A DNA stretch of 64,000 nt from HGM04593 sp045646965 (GCA_045646965.1 JAZRLR010000026.1:1-64000), one strand, 5' to 3'; numbered from the stretch's first letter, positions 9,164-18,030 are shown. Numbers and translations: made by a program. Notes: generated by a model not told the origin, from the letters alone.

Positions 9164-10432
9164 TTATAATCTTTCTTTTAGTATCTGTTCTACCTCCTCG
9201 GCGGTTGCTCCTACTGCAAGAATTGTACCATCTCTGTCAATAAGGAAAACCTCTCCGGCACCTCTGATACCATAACGTTCCCAAATATTTTCCACACCAC
9301 GCAGTGCCAACAGGTTGAGCCACGGGTAACCGTCCTTCTCCACAGCAAGCCTCATATCTTCGCTTTCCAATTCGCTTGCAACTCCAACGATGGTAAATCC
9401 TTTATCCTTGTACTTGTTATACAAAGGAATAAAACTCATCGACGTCCGTCTGCAATGACCGCACCACGATGCCCAAAAATCGACAACAGCAATCTTCCCC
9501 TCAATCTCTTTTGAAAGGGTGTGTTTTACTCCGTTGAGGTCGGGAAGAGTAAAATCAATTATTCGTGAGCCTACACGCACATCCATCGATGACACCCAAT
9601 CACGCAAGTTAATTGCCATATTGTTTGTAGGATATTTTGCATCATATAAACGCTTGAAAACATCCACATATGGCTGTATAGCTGCATCGTCTTTGTTATA
9701 AAGCCTTCGCCTTGCTTGGTTGAGCAGATAAAGTCCTACCAGGTTCGGGTTGTTCGTAATGTAGTCAAGTTCGTATGCATACATCTCTTTTCTTAACTCT
9801 TCGCCTTTCTCCATAAATGCCTTGTATTCCGGCGTATAAAGGCGATTTTCCCTATCCAATAGTTCAATCCTCTCTCTGATACTCCTGAGCGAATCGCGGT
9901 CTTCGCATTCATCATATAGTTTCTTGAGGGCTGTCCCTTCAGCTGTTAAAAGTTTTCCTGCTTTCTCCAAAGCAGCCTCCTCCTGTCTCATAGGCAAGTA
10001 GAACCTTTCTTCAATGCTTCTTTTGTAGGCAAGTAACTCTTTGTTGAGTGGCGTCTGTGAATGCAGTGTAGGAAGTGGAGCATCATCTATTGCATAGCCG
10101 AAGAATGTAGCATAAACATCTCCCTCCTCGGCAAAGAAATCCAGCGGCATCCAACAACCGTTGTTGTAATCCTCACAAGCAAACAGCTGATAGAATTCAG
10201 GAGCGTCGGTATAAAGGTCGTGAGAGAAACGCCCATCCTTAACCCAGATAGTATCGACCGGTACTACTCTTGGGTCGCCGTTACCAATAATGAGTAATAT
10301 ACGTGTAAAAGTACTCTCTTTTACCTCGCCCTCAATGTGGCAATGGAGTCTTTTATTGTTGCTTATGCTCTCCTGTGCAAAGCCACATACGGTGGCAAAT
10401 GCAACGATTAAGGTTAAAAATAGTTTTTTCAT
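9164..10432 (-). CDS. TlpA-family thioredoxin with DUF4369-like N-terminus
   Basis: A 422-residue exported protein. Residues 1-20 are a signal peptide. Residues 25-130 (LHCHIEGEVKESTFTRILLI onwards) resemble the DUF4369 beta-sandwich that commonly precedes thioredoxin domains in Bacteroidota. A helical linker rich in Glu and Arg follows. The C-terminal thioredoxin domain has the active site DFWASWCGHCRRTS and ends GAGEVFLIDRDG. Such proteins are periplasmic thiol-disulfide oxidoreductases. The reading frame ends about 20 bases before the next thioredoxin gene and starts 6 bases after the stop of the gene upstream, so translation is probably coupled. The signal-peptide DNA is a near copy of the one at 9081-9143. 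Confidence 0.85.
   Translation of the reverse strand: MKKLFLTLIVAFATVCGFAQESISNNKRLHCHIEGEVKESTFTRILLIIGNGDPRVVPVDTIWVKDGRFSHDLYTDAPEFYQLFACEDYNNGCWMPLDFFAEEGDVYATFFGYAIDDAPLPTLHSQTPLNKELLAYKRSIEERFYLPMRQEEAALEKAGKLLTAEGTALKKLYDECEDRDSLRSIRERIELLDRENRLYTPEYKAFMEKGEELRKEMYAYELDYITNNPNLVGLYLLNQARRRLYNKDDAAIQPYVDVFKRLYDAKYPTNNMAINLRDWVSSMDVRVGSRIIDFTLPDLNGVKHTLSKEIEGKIAVVDFWASWCGHCRRTSMSFIPLYNKYKDKGFTIVGVASELESEDMRLAVEKDGYPWLNLLALRGVENIWERYGIRGAGEVFLIDRDGTILAVGATAEEVEQILKERL
10370..10432. repeat. Signal-peptide coding repeat, copy 2
   Basis: The partner of 9081-9143. The similarity includes third-codon positions, so it reflects recent common DNA, not only protein-level constraint. Confidence 0.75.
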
Positions 10433-10438
10433 AGTTAA

Positions 10439-12106
10439 TTATTTATCCAAGTATTCTATTACCATAGTGTGATTCATATCACGATGCAGCACCCCTTGCA
10501 GGTCTATTATGCAACTAAAGGGGATGCCAATGAAACGGAGTTTTGCCTGGAGGTACTCCCAGTCGGCACTGCTTATGTATATGTGTTCACCTTCTATAAA
10601 TGTCTTGCCGAGCCACTCTTCCGAAGCCTCGCGGTACTTTTCCTCGGTTATGTAAAGAAATTTAACGGGCAACTCGGCCACATCTTTCAGGAAATTGCGC
10701 TGCTCCATCATCCCGGCACGGCAGGGGCCACATCCCATATTCCAGAAATCGAGGAAAAGCACGTTGCCTTTGTATGGGGCTATAATGCGCTGTATCACGG
10801 GGTCGTCGGCGAGATTCTCCTCGGGTGTGGTCTTTATCTCAAACTTTTTCACATACTCACGATAGGCCTTTGTAAAGTGGTGGCTTATTATGGGGCTTGT
10901 GATATATGGCATAGTACCGGCCACATAAGATGCTGCGTAGTCGGGAGAACTCTCGTGTTCTTCTATCTTGAAACCAAAGATATGGCGCATCAGGCACCAC
11001 TGCACCATAAAGCTATTGGGCGAAAGCCCTGTTGCTTTAGAGGAGCACTCCATCGCCTGTCGAAAATAATCACTCACGGTCAAGAGGGTATCGTTGCGCA
11101 TAGGGAGCGCCGCCTGCAAAAATTGTGCATCGTAGTCGCTGGGCATAACAAACCCGAAAGCATAGTCTTCAACCTCCTGCGGGGTGCCCCCTTTAACCGG
11201 TAACACAATCTCGTTTGCATAGAGGTGGAGTTCTTCATAAATACCGAATTCCGCACAATTCACAAGAGTTCCGGCTACCGAAGATAACAACGCCATTGGA
11301 TTATCGAGGAGCCTTTTTTCGTGTTTCTTTAGGAATTTGTAATACCATTTGTTATCGAGCGGCTCAAAGGCCTCGTTCTTCACAGGAACGGTGCGCCCGC
11401 TTATAGAATCGAATTTGGGATAAACAGCCGTGCAGTTATACATACTCCGCAAAGACATCATCATACACAGGCCTTCGAATATTGCATCGTTCTTTATTAT
11501 ATCGGCAGCGATGGGGTGAATATCGGCGGGGAGCGCAAAGCGCCCCTCGTCAATCTCTTTCATAACCTTTTCCATTACCTTACCTGTATTACGGCAATAC
11601 TCCTCAACAGCCTTACGCCCCTGCTTGTATATGCTTGAGTATTGGTTCAAGTCGCCATAAGGACTTTTAGCGTATGGTTCTTCCACTATAGAACGGCAAC
11701 GCTCCACCCAATAGCCGATGCTGCCGGGTGCTATGGAGCTGCTGCGTGCCGCCACATCTACAGAGAGCGTCACGGTATCGCCCACAAAGAAATATAGGTC
11801 GTTGGGAAGCGGCCCTGTGTAATCGTTGGCACACAGGTAAACGGTTGTGCTGTGCGGCACATATACATCGCTTGCAAATGTTCCGTCGGCATTTACTTTC
11901 ACAAGAGAATTTACCTCGGTATTTGTAAATACATTCTCAAAGATGAGAAGCATCTGCGCCGGGATATTTTGCGCAGTTGCATTTATGAATTGTCCGTTAA
12001 AATGCACGGTACCGCCACGGTAGTGGTAGTCGTTTATCGCAGGTTTCCACTGCGCGTGGCCGCAAAGCGCAATAAATGCGGCTAAAAAGGTAAGGATTTT
12101 TTTCAT
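10439..12106 (-). CDS. TlpA-family exported thioredoxin-fold protein
   Basis: A 555-residue protein and first gene of the operon. The signal peptide MKKILTFLAAFIALCGHAQ differs from those of the two downstream paralogues. The N-terminal 130 residues are beta-rich; the middle (about 150-400) is helical and of no family I recognise. The C-terminal thioredoxin domain carries the active site FWNMGCGPCRAGM, with the typical cis-Pro segment GIPFSCIIDLQG. It probably acts on periplasmic disulfides. The active site has Met-Gly ahead of CGPC, where the sisters have Thr-Trp or Ser-Trp. A 440-base regulatory gap with palindromes lies upstream, so this gene likely carries the operon promoter. Confidence 0.8.
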   Translation of the reverse strand: MKKILTFLAAFIALCGHAQWKPAINDYHYRGGTVHFNGQFINATAQNIPAQMLLIFENVFTNTEVNSLVKVNADGTFASDVYVPHSTTVYLCANDYTGPLPNDLYFFVGDTVTLSVDVAARSSSIAPGSIGYWVERCRSIVEEPYAKSPYGDLNQYSSIYKQGRKAVEEYCRNTGKVMEKVMKEIDEGRFALPADIHPIAADIIKNDAIFEGLCMMMSLRSMYNCTAVYPKFDSISGRTVPVKNEAFEPLDNKWYYKFLKKHEKRLLDNPMALLSSVAGTLVNCAEFGIYEELHLYANEIVLPVKGGTPQEVEDYAFGFVMPSDYDAQFLQAALPMRNDTLLTVSDYFRQAMECSSKATGLSPNSFMVQWCLMRHIFGFKIEEHESSPDYAASYVAGTMPYITSPIISHHFTKAYREYVKKFEIKTTPEENLADDPVIQRIIAPYKGNVLFLDFWNMGCGPCRAGMMEQRNFLKDVAELPVKFLYITEEKYREASEEWLGKTFIEGEHIYISSADWEYLQAKLRFIGIPFSCIIDLQGVLHRDMNHTMVIEYLDK

Positions 12107-12171
12107 AGTATCTTTTTTATTTGTTTACTTCAAAAAACGTGCCAAAACACAATGTCTTTAATAATCAGATT

Positions 12172-12234
12172 GTTGCATTTTAGCAACGTGTCCGCAAACG
12201 GACAATCTCAATTAGAATCGGACAGTTTAGCAAC
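12172..12234. promoter_or_regulatory. Cluster of operator-like palindromes ahead of the thioredoxin operon
   Basis: Within the gap 12107-12549 are GTTGC-N6-GCAAC (12172-12187), TGTCCG-N4-CGGACA (12189-12204), a second CGGACA (12219-12224) and the direct repeat TTTAGCAAC (12179-12187 and 12226-12234). They lie 66-128 bases upstream of the operon start. Dyads of this kind often bind a dimeric regulator, but no regulator is identifiable. The rest of the gap is A+T-rich with an eight-C run at 12365-12372 and no supported gene. Confidence 0.5.
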
Positions 12235-12436
12235 TACGTCTTTTTTAAGAGACGAACAAAATCGCAATACGTCACATCGCTTAATATATTTTAACACAAA
12301 GAAAGGCTTCTCTTTTTACATTTGTTTTGCATCGCAAATATAAATACTGTGGCGTTTACGACTACCCCCCCCTGTTAAAAAATGTTAATACTAAATATTT
12401 GTAGCTTCGAGAGGGTTCTTTGCACTCGTTTCTACA

Positions 12437-12444
12437 TACCTTTG
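12437..12444 (+). promoter_or_regulatory. Putative -7 box of ispE
   Basis: TACCTTTG fits TAnnTTTG. A TTTG (12419-12422) is only 14 bases upstream, so the -33 match is poor. The distance to the ispE ATG is about 105 bases. Confidence 0.4.
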
Positions 12445-12549
12445 CAGTAAACAGCGAAGAAAGACAGCACCTGCTGTAAAAAATATTGAAGCAAGCTTGA
12501 TATTTCTCGCTCGCTTGTGCATACCTTGATGAAAAAATAAGTAAGAGAT

Positions 12550-13383
12550 ATGATTACATTCCCCAACGCAAAAATAAACCTTGGCCTCGACGTGGTGGAA
12601 AAACGCCCCGACGGCTATCACAACCTCGAGACAATCTTCTACCCCATTCCACTGACAGATATTCTCGAAATAACCCCTGTAGATGACGAGGAGGCACCGG
12701 CCTACACATTTAAAATGTTTAACGCACGTTTCGACGGCAGCGACGACGACAACCTTGTGGTAAAAGCCTACAAGATTCTCGCTGCGCATCACAAACTGCC
12801 CAAAGTGGAAATATCGCTCTACAAGCACATACCCACGGGAGCGGGGCTCGGCGGCGGCTCGGCCGACGCTGCCTTTGCGCTCAAGATGCTAAACACAATT
12901 GCCAAGCTTAATTTGAGCGACGAGCAACTCGAAGAGTATGCCGCGCAACTTGGCGCCGACTGTGCCTTCTTCATTAAAAACAGCCCTGCATACGCAACGG
13001 GAATAGGAAATATCCTCACCCCCACCACTTGCACTCTAAAGGGTTACCATCTGGCAATTGTAAAGCCCGACATACACATTTCCACAAAAGAGGCCTACTC
13101 ATTAGTTGTGCCTGCCGCTCCGCAGACACCTCTCACATCCATAGCCGCCCTGCCTGCCGAGCAGTGGAAGGGTGCTATGAAAAACGACTTTGAGCGTAGC
13201 GTCTTTGCCAAGTACCCCTCGTGCGAAGCTATAAAAGAAAAGCTCTATGCTATGGGTGCAGTTTACGCATCTATGTCGGGCTCGGGTTCTGCCTTCTTTG
13301 GAATTTTCAAAGAAAAAATAAATGTCGAAGATATTGAAAAAACTTTCCCCGGAATGTTTTGCCGCTGCAACTTGTGCGAGTAA
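12550..13383 (+). CDS. ispE: 4-diphosphocytidyl-2-C-methyl-D-erythritol kinase
   Basis: GHMP kinase that phosphorylates CDP-methylerythritol in the MEP isoprenoid pathway. It has 277 residues, normal for IspE. The N-terminal signature FPNAKINLGLDVVEKRPDGYH and the phosphate-binding loop IPTGAGLGGGSADAAFAL (residues about 93-112) identify it, and SMSGSGSAFFGIF near the C-terminus is the GHMP C-terminal motif. The start is the ATG at 12550 after the sequence AAGTAAGAGAT. It is monocistronic: a good terminator lies at 13405 and the next gene is on the opposite strand. Confidence 0.96.
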   Translation: MITFPNAKINLGLDVVEKRPDGYHNLETIFYPIPLTDILEITPVDDEEAPAYTFKMFNARFDGSDDDNLVVKAYKILAAHHKLPKVEISLYKHIPTGAGLGGGSADAAFALKMLNTIAKLNLSDEQLEEYAAQLGADCAFFIKNSPAYATGIGNILTPTTCTLKGYHLAIVKPDIHISTKEAYSLVVPAAPQTPLTSIAALPAEQWKGAMKNDFERSVFAKYPSCEAIKEKLYAMGAVYASMSGSGSAFFGIFKEKINVEDIEKTFPGMFCRCNLCE

Positions 13384-13404
13384 CCCCCAAGAAAAGAGAA
13401 TCAC

Positions 13405-13440
13405 ACATCCCGAGAGAGAACCTCTCGGGATGTTTTGTTA
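13405..13440 (+). terminator. Rho-independent terminator of ispE
   Basis: A 12-bp perfect stem (13405-13416 with 13422-13433) with a 5-base loop, followed by TTTGTTATA. Confidence 0.75.
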
Positions 13441-13660
13441 TATAAAAGCAGTTGCCCCGTGATTCACATCAGAGGGCAACAATAACACAAACACAAAATA
13501 AAACACGACAAAACTACTATGCAATTCAATCAGCCTGTTATGTAAAAAACATAAGCGCGAAAGACAGGTATTCACATATCCGAGCATCCGCTTCAGGTGA
13601 GTTGCGAATATATAACACACGCAGTTGAAGAAAAGTTCCTGCCGTTATTATTAAATTGTG

Positions 13661-13698
13661 TTAATACAAAAAAATAGTCGGGAAATGCCCCGACTATT
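13661..13698 (-). terminator. Terminator overlapping the stop codon of the secreted protein gene
   Basis: On the minus strand AATAGTCGGG and its complement form a stem (13673-13682 with 13689-13698) followed by a seven-T run. The 3' arm lies past the stop codon and the 5' arm includes it (stop at 13694-13696). The remaining gap 13441-13660 shows no gene or RNA I can support. Confidence 0.75.
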
Positions 13699-15031
13699 CT
13701 ATCACAATTTTCTTTGAGTCTACGAGAGTACCCTCTTCGCTCAAAGTTACTATGTAGGTTCCTGCACCCTGTGGCACATCTATGCTGCAGCCGCCGCTTC
13801 CCGCAGCTACCTTTTGCGCAGCACACTGCTGCCCTGCCAGAGTGTTCACTGTAACCTCGCTCTCTTTATCGGCATCGAAACGCACATCTATGCTTTGCGC
13901 GCCGCTGCGTAAAATTTTCATACACACGGGAGCACACACCGCTTCTATGGAGTTTGTGCCGGCAGCTATCTTGTAAAAATGTTTATACAGAATAGCGTTA
14001 CCCTCGTTGTCACTCTCCTTTGTATCGAAGGTAATAAATCGGTTACCGCCATACTGCATTATAGAAACATCAGAACCTATAGATAAAACACTGCCGCCGA
14101 TATATTGTAGGTTTGCACCTATAAGGTCATACTCCTTATCAAATTGTATGTTATTTATAACACGCCCATCCTCCGACACAAATTCAAGACCTTTTATGGC
14201 AAGTCTTTTGCTGTAGTTAGTACTTTCGCCTATCACAATCCCCTGGGCATTATATATATCAGAATTTTCTGATACATCATCGACAAGCTCATACAACGGG
14301 CGGATGTATTCAAACGTAGCATCGCCGTTGAAAAGTGACGAAGTTATGTAGAAATTTGTAGAGAACGCATCACCTTGCGCATCGATATAACTACAATTGA
14401 GAACATTTTTATCACTCTCTATAGTTGCATACTCCTCCACATATTCGCCCCACTCGCTATAGCTGCACTCATAAGCAGCAGTGAAGCGATAGACACGCCC
14501 GTCGGCATCGAGCATAATTCCTCGCTCGGGATAAAAATAATCATAATTAAAATAACCATCATCTGGATATAGCGAGGTAAAAAAAGTGACATCGTCCTGC
14601 GTGGAAACTCTGAATCTCCTACCATAATAATCGAATTCATAGCTTTGTATCAACTCTATTTTTTCGTCACAAGAGAGATTATCAAAGATGGTGTTATAGT
14701 TGCTCTGTGCATATTGCGAATAGTTCTTTGTAATATCTTCGCTTTTATTGAGCGATGTACGTTCTACACCCAGCAAATTGCGGCTCCTATAACGCGAGCA
14801 TACATAGGTAAACGACTGCGACGAGATGGGTATATTCTTTATTTGCGCAATATCATTGTCATATATGCCGATACCATCGGCCTGCAAAATGTGCATAACC
14901 GCACTGCCGTCGGCCGACAGGGTTGCAGGTACAAAAGAAAGAGAACCGGTTTTGTTGAGGCGCACATACTCGTTCTGCGCGCCCACGAGAGAGGGCACTG
15001 CAAGCAAAAGAGATAAAAGAATCTTTTTCAT
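13694..15031 (-). CDS. Secreted protein with C-terminal sorting-like domain
   Basis: A 445-residue protein with a signal peptide (MKKILLSLLLAVPSLVGAQN, cleavage after residue 19). The body (20-360) is rich in Tyr, Asp and Ser with no recognisable motif. The last 70 residues have the pattern of a type IX secretion-like or related Bacteroidota C-terminal domain: VTVNTLAGQQ, GTYIVTL and a final KKIVIE strand. This pattern directs export or surface attachment in T9SS organisms, but similar tails also occur in Bacteroidales without demonstrated T9SS, so the surface role is inference. It has a dedicated terminator and a divergent channel gene upstream, so it is probably monocistronic. Function unknown. 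Confidence 0.7.
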   Translation of the reverse strand: MKKILLSLLLAVPSLVGAQNEYVRLNKTGSLSFVPATLSADGSAVMHILQADGIGIYDNDIAQIKNIPISSQSFTYVCSRYRSRNLLGVERTSLNKSEDITKNYSQYAQSNYNTIFDNLSCDEKIELIQSYEFDYYGRRFRVSTQDDVTFFTSLYPDDGYFNYDYFYPERGIMLDADGRVYRFTAAYECSYSEWGEYVEEYATIESDKNVLNCSYIDAQGDAFSTNFYITSSLFNGDATFEYIRPLYELVDDVSENSDIYNAQGIVIGESTNYSKRLAIKGLEFVSEDGRVINNIQFDKEYDLIGANLQYIGGSVLSIGSDVSIMQYGGNRFITFDTKESDNEGNAILYKHFYKIAAGTNSIEAVCAPVCMKILRSGAQSIDVRFDADKESEVTVNTLAGQQCAAQKVAAGSGGCSIDVPQGAGTYIVTLSEEGTLVDSKKIVIE

Positions 15032-15170
15032 ATAGTATTTTATTAATGGTAATATTTGTTTAAATATAATTATAAAAAGTTTATTAAAGCCTTTAATTTT
15101 CTTTCACAAAGGAAATATTTAAACGATAAAATAGCAAATTTCAGAGAATAAAAAATGCTCTGCGTTGTTT

Positions 15171-16517
15171 ATGAAAGAAAAAGATGTTATGAACGGGAAA
15201 ATTGCAGAGGTTCTTGTGAAGTGGATAAAAGAGATGCTGTCGCACACGGGAATGCCCGCGCACACACTCGACCGATTCGACACACTCATCTCCATAGTGG
15301 TCACAATACTCATTGCAACGGCCGTAACTGTGGTTATATATCGCGTGACTATATTTCTGTGCAAACGACTGCTGCGCCACAAGGAATACACTTTTTTAAA
15401 TAAGCTACTCAAATATGGCACGCTGCGCAAAGCCGCACACATTGTGCCGCCAGTAATTATAAACGCAATGCTGCCGCTGCTGCTCGACACAAGCGCAATT
15501 GCGATGCGCTACATAGAGAATCTTTTGTGGCTCTATTTTATAGTTGCCGTGGTTGTGACCACAAACGCCCTGCTTAACTCACTGGGAGAGTCGGCCTTCA
15601 CAAACAGCCGTTACCACGACCGCCCCATAAAAGGATTCATACAGATAACGAAATTCATTGTCTATATAATCGCAGTGATTGTAATTGTCTCAATTCTCAC
15701 AAACAAATCGCCGCTCTACCTCATAGGAGGCCTCGGTGCGTTTGCAGCGGTGCTGCTACTCATAACAAAAGACAGTATTATGGGATTTGTGGGAGGCTTT
15801 CTGCTGCTCGAGAACGATATGGTGCGTCTGGGCGACTGGATTGAGATGCAAGGCACAAATATAAACGGCACGGTGACAGACATCTCCCTCACAATTGTAA
15901 AAGTGCGAAACTTCGACAATACAATTGTGACCATACCACCCTATTCGCTCATAAACAACAGTTTCACAAACTGGCGCGGAATGACCGACAGCGGAGGACG
16001 GCGCATAGCACGCGGATACACCGTAAAAGTAGATAATATAACCCCTTGCGACAAGGAACTCTTTGACAGAGTGAGAGGGATTGACAGCGACCTCGACGAC
16101 TACATCACACGCAAATGCGAGCAGAAAAGCAAGGGAGAAACCGCAAACACCGCTAACCCCGAAGGGCTTGTAAACGGAACGGTAGACACAAATGCAGGGC
16201 TTTTCCGTGCCTACGCCGAGTTATACCTGCGCAAGCACCCCCTCATACGCAAAGATATGCTCATACTTGTGCGCACCCTCACACCCACCGACACAGGATT
16301 ACCCGTGCAATTTTACTGTTTTACAAGCCTCACCGACTGGCACGACTACGAGAGCATACAGTCGGAGATTATGGAGCACTTTGCATCGGTGATGCCGCTC
16401 TTCGGGCTCTACCCGTTCCAGACATCGGGCTCGCGCGATACAATCATAAGCGGCCTGCTCGAAGGCAGTTTCCCCATCACGCACATAGAGGCGATACCCT
16501 ACCGCACCACCCGCTGA
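15171..16517 (+). CDS. MscS-family mechanosensitive ion channel (YbdG-like)
   Basis: Inner-membrane channel of about 448 residues. Several hydrophobic helices occupy residues 30-200: TLISIVVTILIATAVTVVIY, IVPPVIINAMLPLLLD, FIVAVVVTTNALL and FIVYIIAVIVIVSIL. The pore-lining helix and MscS core follow as GGLGAFAAVLLLITKDSIMGFVGGF and LENDMVRLGDWIEM. The beta domain has GTVTDISLTIVKVRNFDNTIVTIPP. The long C-terminal soluble part is like that of YbdG, which protects against mild hypo-osmotic shock. The ATG at 15171 is preferred over a TTG two codons earlier. The gene stands alone between a divergent secreted-protein gene and a transporter with its own promoter. Confidence 0.88.
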   Translation: MKEKDVMNGKIAEVLVKWIKEMLSHTGMPAHTLDRFDTLISIVVTILIATAVTVVIYRVTIFLCKRLLRHKEYTFLNKLLKYGTLRKAAHIVPPVIINAMLPLLLDTSAIAMRYIENLLWLYFIVAVVVTTNALLNSLGESAFTNSRYHDRPIKGFIQITKFIVYIIAVIVIVSILTNKSPLYLIGGLGAFAAVLLLITKDSIMGFVGGFLLLENDMVRLGDWIEMQGTNINGTVTDISLTIVKVRNFDNTIVTIPPYSLINNSFTNWRGMTDSGGRRIARGYTVKVDNITPCDKELFDRVRGIDSDLDDYITRKCEQKSKGETANTANPEGLVNGTVDTNAGLFRAYAELYLRKHPLIRKDMLILVRTLTPTDTGLPVQFYCFTSLTDWHDYESIQSEIMEHFASVMPLFGLYPFQTSGSRDTIISGLLEGSFPITHIEAIPYRTTR

Positions 16518-16570
16518 CACCCCTACTGCAAAGGGTATTTTCCAAAATAGGCATAGAATTTGCCGTTTTA

Positions 16571-16601
16571 GTTGCACATACGCAAAAAAACGTTAATTTT
16601 G
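16571..16601 (+). promoter_or_regulatory. Putative promoter of the SDF-family transporter
   Basis: GTTG (16571-16574), a 19-base spacer and TAATTTTG (16594-16601), 44 bases ahead of the ATG at 16646. Confidence 0.5.
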
Positions 16602-16645
16602 CCAAACGTAGAAACCGCACCCCTGTGGTGCATAATACTTTTAAA

Positions 16646-17827
16646 ATGAAAATACCTAAATTCGGGCTGTTGCCCAAGATTGTGATTGCGATAACTCTTG
16701 GCATTGCGTGCGGATTTTTTATGCCCACAGCGCTTATGAGAGTATTTGCAACGTTCAATGCACTATTCAGTAATTTCCTCGGTTTCTTTGTCCCCCTGCT
16801 CATTCTGGGACTCATTGTACCCGGCATAGCAAACGTGGGAAAGAACGCGGGACGCCTGCTCAGCGTAACACTTTTGCTTGCCTACACATTTACCGTTTTC
16901 AGCGGGCTTTTCACCTGGGGCGTGTGCGAGAGCCTCTACCCCTCGATGCTCAACGGCGACACGCTCTCCCCTGTCGAGGGTGCAGCCGCCGCAATTGCGC
17001 CATATTTCACAATTGAAATTCCACCGTTTATGAGCGTGATGGGAGCACTTGTAGCAGCATTTATAATAGGTATAGGGCTCACTGCGTTCGATGGTAAGTT
17101 CCTGAAAGGATGTTTTGACGATTTCCAGAATATCATAGTGGGCACAATCTCAAAAGTTATAATTCCGCTGCTCCCGTTATATATCTTTGGAATATTTCTT
17201 GTGATGACAGCCGACAACCAAATTGCGAGCGTGCTGGGCGTATTCTTAAAACTCATTGTATTGATATTTGCAATGACTGCGGTGCTTCTCATAGTACAAT
17301 ATAGCATCGCAGGTATTGTGGCACGACGCAACCCCTTCTCTATGCTGCGCAAGATGATGACAGCCTATTTCACAGCGTTGGGCACGCAATCGTCGGCCGC
17401 CACAATACCCGTCACCCTTGAGCAGACAATTAAAAATGGAGTGACACCCTCGGTTGCAGGCTTTGTGATTCCCTTGTGTGCCACAATACACCTGTCGGGC
17501 AGCACAATGAAGATAACCGCCTGCGCACTTGCCATATCTATGATTACAGGAATTCCCATAGAAGCCCCCACCGTGCTCGGATTTATTTTGATGCTTGGCG
17601 TCACAATGGTTGCGGCCCCCGGCGTTCCCGGCGGAGCAATTATGGCCGCGGTGGGTATTCTGCAATCAATCTTGGGATTCGACGAGACAGCCGTTGCGCT
17701 TATGATTGCGCTCTACATTGCAATGGACAGCTTCGGCACCGCAACAAACGTGACAGGCGACTGCGCCATCGCTGTCATTGTGGACAAGATTGGAGAGAAA
17801 TTCAAGCTGCAAAAGAAAGAGGAATAA
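16646..17827 (+). CDS. Dicarboxylate/amino acid:cation symporter (SDF family)
   Basis: Sodium- or proton-coupled transporter of the DAACS (glutamate/aspartate/serine) family with 393 residues. The start at ATG 16646 (MKIPKFGLLPKIVIAI) gives a normal first helix. Multiple hydrophobic helices are present. Signature elements are ALGTQSSAATIPVTLE (the serine-rich reentrant loop, HP1), GFVIPLCATIHLSGS, GVPGGAIM (HP2) and a C-terminal DSFGTATNVTGDCAIA with the substrate-binding Asp/Asn helix. Substrate is uncertain: SstT-like serine/threonine or dicarboxylate uptake are both possible. It carries its own promoter and terminator, so it is expressed alone. Confidence 0.88.
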   Translation: MKIPKFGLLPKIVIAITLGIACGFFMPTALMRVFATFNALFSNFLGFFVPLLILGLIVPGIANVGKNAGRLLSVTLLLAYTFTVFSGLFTWGVCESLYPSMLNGDTLSPVEGAAAAIAPYFTIEIPPFMSVMGALVAAFIIGIGLTAFDGKFLKGCFDDFQNIIVGTISKVIIPLLPLYIFGIFLVMTADNQIASVLGVFLKLIVLIFAMTAVLLIVQYSIAGIVARRNPFSMLRKMMTAYFTALGTQSSAATIPVTLEQTIKNGVTPSVAGFVIPLCATIHLSGSTMKITACALAISMITGIPIEAPTVLGFILMLGVTMVAAPGVPGGAIMAAVGILQSILGFDETAVALMIALYIAMDSFGTATNVTGDCAIAVIVDKIGEKFKLQKKEE

Positions 17828-17844
17828 CCTCTTTGCACTCACAC

Positions 17845-17883
17845 AAACACCCCCTTGAGTTTTACTTGAGGGGGTGTTTTATA
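17845..17883 (+). terminator. Terminator of the SDF-family transporter
   Basis: AAACACCCCC (17845-17854) pairs with GGGGGTGTTT (17870-17879), followed by TTATA. Confidence 0.8.
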
Positions 17884-17900
17884 CAATTTTGCGCAATGTA

Positions 17901-17941
17901 TAAAAAGCAGGCGGGTAACCTTTGAAGCTACCCGCCTGCAT
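17901..17941 (-). terminator. Terminator of the ACT-domain gene
   Basis: On the minus strand a stem of about 11 bp (17907-17918 with 17928-17940) encloses a short loop and runs into TTTTTATAC. It is about 90 bases past the stop at 18031. The sequence between (17942-18030) is G+C-rich with small dyads but no frame. Confidence 0.7.
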
Positions 17942-18030
17942 AGTTATTTTAAATTACAGCTGCCGTTGAGAGAGGGTAAGCGTCGTCTACGCCGCACCGC
18001 TCTGCCACGAAAGGCACGCCACGACCTAAA

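Noticed and set aside
17942..18030. tRNA gene in the G+C-rich tail
   Set aside because: No TTC-loop or acceptor stem pattern could be assembled.
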